Made by a program: the position numbers and the translations under genes
The notes under the pieces: generated by a model
The model's database searches: none
What the model was told of the DNA's origin: nothing
The model's input: only the letters and a program-made list of their open reading frames with translations
Source of the DNA: Rubripirellula obstinata
GTDB taxonomy: Bacteria; Planctomycetota; Planctomycetia; Pirellulales; Pirellulaceae
NCBI RefSeq assembly: GCF_001642955.1
Contig: NZ_LWSK01000059.1
Coordinates: 1 to 35,233 of the forward strand
Direction of reading: 5' to 3'
Length of the DNA: 35,233 nt
Shown: piece after piece, positions 24,662 to 32,571 of the stretch
How the letters are laid out: every line of letters begins with the position of its first letter
Numbering within the stretch: the first letter of the stretch is position 1

Positions 24662-25780
24662 CTATCGATCTTTGGCCATCGGCATGATCACGTAGCCGTA
24701 GCCATCGTCGGTCGATAGCAGAGCAGGGGCGGCACCGGATTCGATCTCAAAGATGAAATTCGTTTCGTTGTCTAAGACCTTGCAAAAGTCGGCGACGTAG
24801 CGATGGTCCATCGTCAACGTGATTGATTCGCCGTCGTAGGCAATTGGCAGCTCAATTTGAGATTCACCAATCTCTGCTGTGCTGGCTTCCAGTTTCAACG
24901 TGCCATCGGCAAACGTGAAATCGATCCCGCGGCTTTCCATGTCGGTGACAATCGCAGCCTGACGAAGGGCAGCGAACAAAGGCCCGACCGTCATGTCCAA
25001 TTGAATTGCCTCGCTACGCTGTGGCAATACTTGCCGCCAATTTGGATAGCGACCCTCGACCAAACGCGAGTAGATCACCGCTCGGCTGGTCCGAAGCAAC
25101 AGGTCGTTGTTGCGAGCGGCGACGTCAACGGTTTCTTCCTTGTCGCTTAGTGCTCGTTCCATCAACTGAATCGCACGCGTTGGAACGATCGTCGTCATTC
25201 CATTGGTTTGATGGCTGCCAACGGACTCACCGGTGCCTTCCATCCGAGCAAGTCTACGACCATCGGTACCGACCGCGGTGACATTGTTTTCTTCCATTTC
25301 CAAAAGCACTCCGCCAAGAGCGTATCGACTGCTTTCGGGGTCAGTTGCAAACACCGTCCGTTTGACCATCTCGCGGAACAACCGAGTGGGAACGACGTGG
25401 TACTTGTCTTCCTCGAATCCAGCCACACTAGGAAATTCGTCGGGGTTGGCACCGGGAAGCTTGAACTTGCTGCGGCTACCAGTAATCCGAATCCCTGAAT
25501 CGTCGGTTTCGATTGTTAGCGATTCATCGTTACTTTCGCGAAGGATCGCCATCATTTTTTGGACGGGCAACAGACCCGCACCCTCGGTTTCAATCTCGAC
25601 GCCTTCTTCGACCTCCAACCGAATTCCAACTTCCATGTCGGTTGCGATCAACGTCAGCTTGCTGCCCGAGGCAGTGACTTTGACATTTTGCAGGATTTCC
25701 TTGGGTGACCGACTCGGTGCAATGCTGGCCGCCAGTGCGAAGGCTTGAGTGAGAGGTTCTCGTTGGCAAACGATTTTCAT
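24662..25780 (-). CDS. dnaN: DNA polymerase III beta subunit (sliding clamp)
   Basis: The protein (372 residues from the methionine at 25780) has the three-domain clamp layout. The start MKIVCQREPLTQAFALAASIAPSR and the segments TDMEVGIRLEV, LLPVQKMMAILRE and LPGANPDEFPSV belong to domain I. VGTDGRRLARM marks domain II and the end ...DDGYGYVIMPMAKDR is the conserved C-terminus with the MPM partner-binding motif. It is a ring dimer that tethers polymerase III to DNA. The frame stays open to 25828 but the family start is at 25780. It lies 2.1 kb from dnaA on the same strand, with one unrelated gene between. Confidence 0.97.
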   Translation of the reverse strand: MKIVCQREPLTQAFALAASIAPSRSPKEILQNVKVTASGSKLTLIATDMEVGIRLEVEEGVEIETEGAGLLPVQKMMAILRESNDESLTIETDDSGIRITGSRSKFKLPGANPDEFPSVAGFEEDKYHVVPTRLFREMVKRTVFATDPESSRYALGGVLLEMEENNVTAVGTDGRRLARMEGTGESVGSHQTNGMTTIVPTRAIQLMERALSDKEETVDVAARNNDLLLRTSRAVIYSRLVEGRYPNWRQVLPQRSEAIQLDMTVGPLFAALRQAAIVTDMESRGIDFTFADGTLKLEASTAEIGESQIELPIAYDGESITLTMDHRYVADFCKVLDNETNFIFEIESGAAPALLSTDDGYGYVIMPMAKDR

Positions 25781-26235
25781 AGAAACGAGTCTTCGGCAAT
25801 GAAAGTTAAACGGGGCAGCTCGCTGCAAACAACGTCACAGGGAGCAAGGTCACTCTTTTGAATTGGCCCATGTTTTACATCGAGAATGCAATCAACGCAC
25901 GACCGGGGATCAAGTGACTTTTACCTGCCAGAGGATGCTCCCTTTAAAGTAAGTAATATCTATTTAACGTCGTCATCGTAATGGGTCAGCCAGAACTGTT
26001 GAGAATCACCTGTTTAGAACACTTAAGTTGTTGATTTCAAACGAGTTTTGATTCTGTGTTTTGAGTGGAAAACTCGTTAGACTAAGGCAGGCTTTGTGTA
26101 GAAATACTTCGGTGTTTACGACAAAGGTCAACAGTGCCTCAGGAAGGCTGACAATCAAGGGTCGCGAACACGCACGCATAGCCAACAGTTTGCGAACGAG
26201 TTATCCACCAAGAAAAAAGATCGAGTTTTGACACG
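25781..26235. other. 455-base intergenic region, candidate replication origin
   Basis: This gap lies upstream of dnaN and of a divergent gene, near dnaA. It has an AT-rich patch (about 25944-25970), a DnaA-box-like TTATCCACC at 26201-26209, and a weaker TGTGTAGAA-type site at about 26095. No gene is seen. Origins often sit by dnaN/dnaA, so this is one candidate; the dnaA upstream region (two DnaA boxes at 29091-29115) is the other. The region also must hold promoters for dnaN and the divergent gene. Confidence 0.4.
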
Positions 26236-27438
26236 ATGAACCGATTAAAACGATTTTTCAAATGGATGACGATCCTAACTTTATCGTTCGTGTCGCTTTT
26301 GGTGTTGGTGGTAGCGGTCTTGAATTGGCGGGCATCGCGAGAAGTCGAGGCTCGGCTAGCACCGCTGCGGGAGGCCGAGAAGCCGACCAGCATCAGTGAC
26401 CTGAAGCCGTTACCGGTCGCTGATTCAGACAATGCCGCCAAGGCGATCGAGCCATTGGAAGAGTTGTGCCGCGAACTCGATTCACAACTAGCCAAAGCGA
26501 TCTACCAAAAAGATACAGATGAAGAATACGAGGCGGCACTGATCGGGTTAGCGAGAACCATTGCAACAGATCATCCTGAATTGATACCGAGCTTGAAGAA
26601 GGCTTTCGCGCTGCCCGAGTTTCAACCCGATTACGAATTCGACTTGTCGCCAACGGCTTTCATGGACAACGTCCTTCAACAAAACCGTTCCGTTCGAATG
26701 GTGGCTCGCGTGATGCACGGGCATGGGCTGATGTCGCTAGAAGATGGGGAAACTGACGAGGCGATCGCGGACGCGCTGTCCGTTTTAAAGTGGAGTGGTC
26801 ATATCGCTAACCAACCGCTGCTAGTGAATTACCTGGTCAGCGCCGCGGTTCGCAGCCAAGCATTGGATTTGGCTAGCCGTTGTCTGGTCGCAGATAATTC
26901 ATCGCCGCAAATGCGTACTCAACTAATCGATGCATTGGAACGGTCTGATTTGCAAAAGCAGTTTGATCAGTCAATTGAAAGCGAACGAGCGTTTGGGATT
27001 TCCTCTTTCGAGTCGTTTGCTCTGTTTCGATTTCAAGTCATGGTTGGCGAGCTTTCCGCCTACTTGGATATGGTCGACGAATTCAAGTTGATTGTTCAGC
27101 GACCGACAGGCGTGGCACCCAAGCAACCAGAAACCAGCAGCATGTTTGCGGCGTCCACCTGGCCCGCGTTCGAGACTGGTTTGGCTGCCTTGAGACGCAG
27201 TCAAGCCAAGTCGCAGGCAATTCTGATTCTGGCCGCATGGCAGGACCAGGGGAGCGATGTGACGACGAAGGTTGCCGACCTTCGTTTGCCCGCATCCATC
27301 ACGTTGGATCCCTTCGACGGATCGCAGATGAAATTGAAAGCGACCAAAGATACGGTCGTGGTTTACTCGGTCGGACAAAACCTGACCGATGACGGCGGCA
27401 AACTTGCAGGGGAACTGGATGTTGGTGTAGGGAGATAA
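26236..27438 (+). CDS. Membrane-anchored protein of unknown function
   Basis: This 400-residue protein has a basic N-terminus (NRLKRFFKWM), one membrane span at about residues 12-32, then a long helical extracytoplasmic or paryphoplasmic domain. That domain is rich in leucine and glutamate and has the look of a tetratricopeptide-like or alpha-solenoid fold (for example AKAIEPLEELCRELDSQLAKA). I recognise no family; similar anchored helical proteins are common in planctomycetes. It lies between dnaN and dnaA but reads on the opposite strand, so there is no evidence it takes part in replication. Confidence 0.75.
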   Translation: MNRLKRFFKWMTILTLSFVSLLVLVVAVLNWRASREVEARLAPLREAEKPTSISDLKPLPVADSDNAAKAIEPLEELCRELDSQLAKAIYQKDTDEEYEAALIGLARTIATDHPELIPSLKKAFALPEFQPDYEFDLSPTAFMDNVLQQNRSVRMVARVMHGHGLMSLEDGETDEAIADALSVLKWSGHIANQPLLVNYLVSAAVRSQALDLASRCLVADNSSPQMRTQLIDALERSDLQKQFDQSIESERAFGISSFESFALFRFQVMVGELSAYLDMVDEFKLIVQRPTGVAPKQPETSSMFAASTWPAFETGLAALRRSQAKSQAILILAAWQDQGSDVTTKVADLRLPASITLDPFDGSQMKLKATKDTVVVYSVGQNLTDDGGKLAGELDVGVGR

Positions 27439-27467
27439 CGACTTTGGTACAGAACCAAGGAACAGCA

Positions 27468-27558
27468 CACCATCGTTTTGCCCCTTCATCGTTTTGCCGA
27501 TCGGAATCGACTAGCGACAAAAAATTGGGCAAAACGATGAAGGGGCAAAACGATGGTG
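27468..27558. repeat. Perfect inverted repeat with 31-nt arms
   Basis: Arms at 27468-27498 and 27528-27558 are perfect complements; within each arm ATCGTTTTGCC occurs twice, so the arms are themselves made of a short direct repeat. It begins 30 bases after the stop codon of the anchored-protein gene and could act as its terminator, though there is no T-run at the stem's end. Confidence 0.8.
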
Positions 27559-27638
27559 CGCGAATTGCCGGAACTGCGGTACTGACGGGTCTTGTTGCAG
27601 GCCTGACCCCCGCGAAGCGTTTTCCAAGCATCGGCCCC

Positions 27639-27812
27639 GTAGCATGGCCCCCTGGGCCGTGGCAACACAAAACTCGGCCCAGGGGGCCAAGCTACTTGGT
27701 GCCGATCAAAAAAGGGTTTGACACATTTGTTTTCCTGGCAATACAAAACTCGGCCCAGGGGGCCAAGCTACTTGGTGCCGATCAAAAAAGAGGTTTGACT
27801 CATTTGTTTTCC
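27639..27812. repeat. Tandem 76/77-bp direct repeat with a preceding inverted half
   Basis: Two near-identical copies lie head to tail at 27660-27735 and 27736-27812, sharing CTCGGCCCAGGGGGCCAAGC and GGTGCCGATCAAAAAAG. Just before them, 27639-27659 holds an inverted copy of the GGCCCAGGGGGCC part, so the first copy can fold back. Together with the palindrome upstream this accounts for most of the 446-base gap before dnaA; no gene is seen. Confidence 0.85.
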
Positions 27813-27884
27813 CCTTAGCGTTTCATTAGCGTCAATAACCGGTTCAAGTTCACGAAAAGATCAGTTGCCGGCCTGAAAAAAGGG

Positions 27885-28997
27885 TTAGGCGGCTAGCTTT
27901 TCGGTCAGCTCGGCTGCGGCGCGGCGGATGGCGGTGTCGGTTTCGACTAGCTCGGTCGTTTTGCGAACTGCGTGAAGTACGGTGGTGTGGTCACGGCCGC
28001 CGAAGTGTTCGCCAATTTGGTTCATGCTGGTGTCGGTTAGTTTCCGAGCTAACCACATCGCAAGCGAACGTGCACGAACCAGATTCTGTTTTCGTGAACT
28101 GCTTCGTAGGTCTGAACTCTTCAAATTGAAGTAGCGAGCGACCGTGTTGGTAATCGTTGCGACCGAAACGTCGCGGACTTGCCGGCTGCCATTGATTGCC
28201 GCTTGGACCGCAGCAATGGAAGCGTCCGATTCATTCATTCGACACCACAATTGAACCTGCTTCATTGCCGCTTCCATGGCACGAACCGGAATCCCGCTTT
28301 CCAATCCAGCATCCAAGATCGAAATCAGGCTGGCATCAAGTTCCAATCCAATGTGCAATGCAAGCTCGCCCAACAATTGTTTTCGCGAGTTCGCTTTGGG
28401 CAACGCGATCGGAATCATCAATCCTGGTGCGGCACGACTGGCTAAGCGGCTACAGATTCCACGCACTTCGGCCGGACTGCGTTTGCAGGTCAGGATCGTT
28501 GGTTTGCCTGCGTCGAAACGCGTTTCAATCCGCAGGGCCAATTCTTCTTGAGCCGCCGTCTTGTTGGCGATCAGATGCAGATCATCGATCACCAAAACGG
28601 GTGCGGCTTCCAGTTCGTCACTGAGCGGTTTTAAATCGTCGGCACCGATCGCTTCCGCGTATGATCGTGCAAAATCGACTGCGGAATAGTAAACGACTTT
28701 CGCAGGACCGGTCTTCTCGAAATCCTGATCAGCCGCAAGATCCATCGCCGCTCGAGTTGCCAGATGCAAAGCGATCGACGTCTTGCCGCAGCCAACCGGT
28801 CCGGTCAGCAAGACAGGGTTACCGACTTCAAAGACGTCAATCTCACCACGACAAACCAAAGAAGTTAATCGGTTTTCATCGCCAGCAATAAAGTACGGCA
28901 GCGAACCGACCGCCAATGCAGAACCACGACGACGACGCTGGAGCGTGGGCCGTTCCAGCGGAAATGATTCAACGGTCGTTTCTTCTTGCAGCAACAC
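27885..28997 (-). CDS. dnaA: DnaA-type replication initiator lacking domains I and II
   Basis: The 370-residue protein starts at a GTG. Residues 30-230 form the AAA+ domain III with Walker A GPVGCGKT (66-73) and Walker B VLVIDD (134-139). Residues 270-370 form domain IV, with the DNA-binding signature GGRDHTTVLHAVRK (333-346) well kept. Standard DnaA is about 450 residues and begins with domain I, which binds helicase and other partners. Here only about 33 codons separate the start from an upstream in-frame stop, so domain I cannot be encoded directly upstream. The AAA+ part is also divergent from the usual. Two DnaA boxes lie 94-118 bases upstream of the start, pointing to self-regulation. 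Confidence 0.85.
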   Translation of the reverse strand: MLLQEETTVESFPLERPTLQRRRRGSALAVGSLPYFIAGDENRLTSLVCRGEIDVFEVGNPVLLTGPVGCGKTSIALHLATRAAMDLAADQDFEKTGPAKVVYYSAVDFARSYAEAIGADDLKPLSDELEAAPVLVIDDLHLIANKTAAQEELALRIETRFDAGKPTILTCKRSPAEVRGICSRLASRAAPGLMIPIALPKANSRKQLLGELALHIGLELDASLISILDAGLESGIPVRAMEAAMKQVQLWCRMNESDASIAAVQAAINGSRQVRDVSVATITNTVARYFNLKSSDLRSSSRKQNLVRARSLAMWLARKLTDTSMNQIGEHFGGRDHTTVLHAVRKTTELVETDTAIRRAAAELTEKLAA

Positions 28998-29090
28998 GAC
29001 TGAGGCAAAGTCTCGTTTTGGAGAAGCCTGGCAAGTTGGTGGATTTGGATCCGAATTCGCCCGATTGTAGGCGTTGCCCGAGGTTTGGCT

Positions 29091-29115
29091 AGTGGATAAG
29101 CATTAGTTATCCACA
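29091..29115. promoter_or_regulatory. Inverted pair of DnaA boxes upstream of dnaA
   Basis: TTATCCACA, the consensus DnaA box, lies at 29107-29115 on the plus strand. TTATCCACT lies at 29091-29099 on the minus strand, 7 bases away. They fall at the very end of the upstream cysteine desulfurase gene and in the dnaA leader. DnaA binding here could repress dnaA, or the pair could belong to an origin. Binding is inferred from the box sequence. Confidence 0.6.
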
Positions 29116-30266
29116 TTGTTTTTTGCTCGTAAGCGTTTGTGGACGTTGGAGATAGATTCAATTGCGGAATCTATTTCCTGTTCGGTGGAAAACTTGGACA
29201 CTCCGAATCGGATCGCTGAATGGATCTCCGATTCAGGCCGATTCATGGCCAACAACACGTGACTGGGCGGGCTGCTGCCGCTGCTGCACGCCGATCCGCT
29301 GCTGCAAGCGATTCCTGCCATATCCAGGGCCATCAACATCGATTGGCGGTCAATTCCGACAAATGACAGACACGTCGTCATTGGCAATCGATCAGCATCT
29401 TTGCCATGGACCACGACATTTCCGATTCGGTCGATTAAGCCGTTTTCTAGGCGGTTGCGTAGATGAAGGGTGTGGTCGCGGGAGGTTTCCATTTCATCGC
29501 AGGCCAGCGTGAGAGCTTTCGACATTGCGACGACCAGTGCGACCGGTTCGGTGCCTGGTCGGGTATCCAATTGTTGTTCGCCGCCGCGAAGCATGGCTTC
29601 GACCTTGACGCCGCCGTCGATCCAAAGAGCACCGACGCCGGCGGGGCCGTGGAATTTGTGGGCGGTGAAGGTAACCGCTGCGACCCCTAAATCCGTGATG
29701 TGGAAAACCTGTTTGCCAACTGTTTGAGTAGCGTCGACGTGCAACGGTACATCCGCGGCGCGGCAGATCTGTGCGGCCTGCTTGATCGGTTGGACGACGC
29801 CGGTTTCGTTGTTCGCCGACATAATCGACACCAACGTTGCCTTGGAATTTCCTTGGTGGATCAGTGATTCCAGTTGGTCAACACAAACCACGCCGCTTGC
29901 ATCGACATCGATCCAGCGTACGTCTCGCCCTTCTGTTTCCATCGCTTTGGCGGTCGCCAGGATACTGGGGTGTTCGATGCGGCTAACGACAACCGGACCC
30001 TGATTTCCACCGATGCCACGAAGCGCCAAATTGTTTGATTCTGTTCCGCCGCTGGTCAGGATCAAGCGGGCACCACCGGGCTGATCCAAACGGCAACCCA
30101 AGCATTTTCCGATCGCGACGGTGGCCTGTTCGATCAAGCCTTGGGCGCGCTGGCCGACGCGGTGCTGGCTGGACGGGTTGAGCGGTCCGCTGTTCCAAAC
30201 GGAATTCATCGCATCGACCACTCGCGGATCGATCGCGGTGGTGGCGTTGTTATCGAGATAGATCAA
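29103..30266 (-). CDS. Cysteine desulfurase (NifS/IscS family)
   Basis: This 387-residue PLP enzyme removes sulfur from cysteine for Fe-S clusters or tRNA thiolation. Key residues are visible: TSGGTESNNLAL (71-82), HVDATQ (176-181, PLP aspartate), FTAHKFHGP with the PLP lysine K204, and the active-site loop CSSGSACSSG with the likely catalytic C327. Length and the loop form fit class I (IscS/NifS). No iscU or other assembly genes are adjacent, so the acceptor is unknown. It overlaps the upstream anchored-protein gene by 4 bases, and its last codons contain DnaA-box sequences used by the dnaA leader. Confidence 0.94.
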   Translation of the reverse strand: MIYLDNNATTAIDPRVVDAMNSVWNSGPLNPSSQHRVGQRAQGLIEQATVAIGKCLGCRLDQPGGARLILTSGGTESNNLALRGIGGNQGPVVVSRIEHPSILATAKAMETEGRDVRWIDVDASGVVCVDQLESLIHQGNSKATLVSIMSANNETGVVQPIKQAAQICRAADVPLHVDATQTVGKQVFHITDLGVAAVTFTAHKFHGPAGVGALWIDGGVKVEAMLRGGEQQLDTRPGTEPVALVVAMSKALTLACDEMETSRDHTLHLRNRLENGLIDRIGNVVVHGKDADRLPMTTCLSFVGIDRQSMLMALDMAGIACSSGSACSSGSSPPSHVLLAMNRPESEIHSAIRFGVSKFSTEQEIDSAIESISNVHKRLRAKNNVDN

Positions 30267-31045
30267 AGGGATGGTATTTTGATGCTTTTTAGGTCTTCGT
30301 TTTCCGGATAATCCGCCAGCGCTTCGTCCAACAAAGCCTCCGCCAGCGGCAGACGATCGGCAGCGATCATGTCCTGAATCAAACTGAAGTATTCGTCCTG
30401 CAAGTGTTCGTCAATTTTGCTTTTAAGCTCTTCCGTTCTAGTCACTGCTTTGCTGGCATTGGCTGACACTAATTCTAACAGGGCAGGAATCAGGACATAC
30501 AGTTCGCGATCGGCCAGTTTTTGGATCACAGGCCAGACCAAGGCTGCTTTGGCCGGATGATCGATGCTCCATTGCCGCCAATAGTCCTCGCCGGCCGAGC
30601 TGAGTTCCATTTGATCGATCAAAAAGCTGGCATCCGCCGGGGTGGATCCGGTTAAACCTCGTGACAGGCTGACCAGGTGCCAGGTTTGGGCCGGTCCGCG
30701 GGTGGATTGGATCAGCGATTTTTGACGCAGGTAGGTTGCGGTCTTACTGGTGCGAGTTTTGCGGTGAATGGGCGTGATCTGATGATGCAGCAGCGGTATT
30801 TCGTAGAAACTGAACTCGCGTATTTGGAAGTGGCTTGGTGCGAATTCAACACCGCTGACGTGACCCTGAGTCCGAATCACAAAGAAGCCGACCAGTAGCA
30901 TTAGAATGACGCCAGCCGCCGTGATCCAATTGCGGACCGATTTTGAACTGGTCTGGTTTTTGGGATACGATTTGCTCTGCGACCTGTTCCGCGACCTGTT
31001 CTGGGATTCGCTCTGGGATTCGCTTTGGGAAACCGAGGTGGACAC
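30263..31045 (-). CDS. Membrane-anchored protein with Ser/Gln/Arg repeat N-terminus
   Basis: The start is GTG; the protein has 260 residues. Residues 1-35 form a low-complexity tract built from SESQ and NRS-type repeats, mirrored in the DNA by tandem 12-base units. One membrane span covers about residues 42-60 (WITAAGVILMLLVGFFVI). The C-terminal domain (about 150-260) is helical and may be a TPR-like pair (LPLAEALLDEALADYPENEDL). No family is recognised. Overlap of 4 bases with the cysteine desulfurase gene suggests joint expression, though a functional link is unproven. Confidence 0.7.
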   Translation of the reverse strand: MSTSVSQSESQSESQNRSRNRSQSKSYPKNQTSSKSVRNWITAAGVILMLLVGFFVIRTQGHVSGVEFAPSHFQIREFSFYEIPLLHHQITPIHRKTRTSKTATYLRQKSLIQSTRGPAQTWHLVSLSRGLTGSTPADASFLIDQMELSSAGEDYWRQWSIDHPAKAALVWPVIQKLADRELYVLIPALLELVSANASKAVTRTEELKSKIDEHLQDEYFSLIQDMIAADRLPLAEALLDEALADYPENEDLKSIKIPSL

Positions 31046-31135
31046 ACGGACTCTTTTTGGGGGAAGGTTGCGGCGATCGCGGGTATCAACGCAAAAAAAT
31101 CTGAAAAAATAATGACGCGAAATTCATTCTAGCCT

Positions 31136-32563
31136 ATGTCTCGATCCTGGTCCGCAGCATCTGCATCTTCGCCATCGTTGGTCAGTCGTCCCAGTGCGTC
31201 GGGTTGGCCTGGGCTGGCTTGCGCCCAAGCCTTTGGCAAGCACTGCGCGGATCCCAATCTGAGGCGATCTTATGCGGTCATGACCCCCGGCCTTGGCGTT
31301 GATTTGTTGGATGAAGACCGCGCAAAGGAGCTGGCGGCCGATCTTTCCGATTCGCCCGCGGATGATCTTGATGAGGATCCATTGGTCAGACGTCGCCGCG
31401 TTGAAGCGGTCTTGTTGTTGGCAAAAAACCCGCTTTCACCAAGGAAATTGGCTCAATTGGCCCAAGTTGCTGATGCGACCGAGGCGCGAACTCATGTCCG
31501 CGACCTCAGCTCGGTCTACCAGGATTTGGGCCGAGCGATGCGGATTGAATTGATCGCTGGCGGCTACCGCATGATGACTCGGCCGGCCCTGGCACCCTGG
31601 TTGTCTCGATTGTCGCATGTCCCGGCACCGGTCCGTTTGTCCACGCCGATGATGGAAACATTGGCCATCGTCGCGTACCGCGGACCTCTGGCACGGTCGG
31701 GGGTGGAAGCGGTTCGGGGGGTCGCCTGCGGCGAATTGCTTCGCCAATTGATGGAGCGAGATTTGATCCGAATTGCGGGCCGTAGCGAAGAATTGGGAAG
31801 GCCCTATCTTTACGGGACCACTAAACGTTTCTTACAACTTTTCGGATTAGCAAATACAGAAGCTTTGCCACCCATTCAATGGCAGACCCTTCAAGAAGAT
31901 AATCCCGAAGAATCGTCTCAAGAAAACCTGTCCGTTGACTCGATACCCGACGAAACGTCACTAGACCAATCCGACGAACTGTCATTGAATCAACCCGACG
32001 AACCGTCACCGGACCACGGATCAGATTCCACAGTTTTGAATTACCCTGTCCCGAAGTCCCCTGTCCCGAAGTCCCCCGTCCCGAAGTCCCCCGTCCCGAA
32101 GTCATCGAAGGAGCCTGTCGTGAGTACCTCTGTCGCGTCTGAGCCCAGCAGCGAAGCCAATCCAATTATCGATCCCATCATTGCTGCCTCGCAGGCTGCC
32201 GACTCAATCCAAGACTGGTCGGCCGAAGAAGTCACCGCTGACGATCCAGCGGCGGTCATCGAAGACGAAGAAGACGATCTCTACGAAGGCGTCAACGACG
32301 ATGACGACGACGATGATTGGGATGACGACGATGACGACTGGGACGACGACGATGAAGAAGACGAGGATGATGACGACGACGAAGAGGAAGACGACGATCT
32401 CGACGGCGACTGGGAAGAAGTCGATGACTCCGACGACGATGAAGATGAGGACGACGATCTTGATGACATCGACCAAGCCGAGGATGACGAAGACTGGAGC
32501 GAAGACGATGACGACGCAGACGACGATGATGAGGAAGAAGAAGACGACGAAGAGTGGGACTGA
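31136..32563 (+). CDS. scpB: Segregation and condensation protein B-like, with long acidic tail
   Basis: Residues 86-245 match ScpB: RRRRVEAVLLLAKNPLSPRKLAQL opens the first winged helix, and LSTPMMETLAIVAYRGPLAR with RPYLYGTTKRFLQLFGL the second. ScpB is a kleisin-associated subunit of the SMC condensin complex for chromosome segregation. Usual length is about 200; this protein has 475. Residues 265-325 are repeats with a four-fold PVPKS, and from about 375 to the end nearly all residues are Asp or Glu. The start may be the methionine at 31280, as the first 48 residues look unlike the family. The acidic tail may mimic DNA or bind basic partners; this is inference. Confidence 0.85.
   Translation: MSRSWSAASASSPSLVSRPSASGWPGLACAQAFGKHCADPNLRRSYAVMTPGLGVDLLDEDRAKELAADLSDSPADDLDEDPLVRRRRVEAVLLLAKNPLSPRKLAQLAQVADATEARTHVRDLSSVYQDLGRAMRIELIAGGYRMMTRPALAPWLSRLSHVPAPVRLSTPMMETLAIVAYRGPLARSGVEAVRGVACGELLRQLMERDLIRIAGRSEELGRPYLYGTTKRFLQLFGLANTEALPPIQWQTLQEDNPEESSQENLSVDSIPDETSLDQSDELSLNQPDEPSPDHGSDSTVLNYPVPKSPVPKSPVPKSPVPKSSKEPVVSTSVASEPSSEANPIIDPIIAASQAADSIQDWSAEEVTADDPAAVIEDEEDDLYEGVNDDDDDDDWDDDDDDWDDDDEEDEDDDDDEEEDDDLDGDWEEVDDSDDDEDEDDDLDDIDQAEDDEDWSEDDDDADDDDEEEEDDEEWD
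32044..32103 (+). repeat. Four tandem 15-bp repeats inside scpB
   Basis: The unit CCTGTCCCGAAGTCC occurs four times in a row with one-base changes, encoding the repeated PVPKS. Being a multiple of three it can expand or shrink without breaking the frame, so copy number may vary between strains. Confidence 0.85.
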
Positions 32564-32571
32564 ACCGGGTC

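Noticed and set aside
27639-27812. Tandem repeats that might be a CRISPR array
   Set aside because: Two copies are joined directly with no spacers, and no cas genes are in the window.
32044-32103. Short tandem repeats as a possible CRISPR or iteron array
   Set aside because: They are in-frame 15-base units inside scpB coding PVPKS, with no spacers.
32204-32476. Hydrophobic or serine-only frames on the minus strand
   Set aside because: They are the complement of the Asp/Glu codons of the scpB tail and have no independent support.
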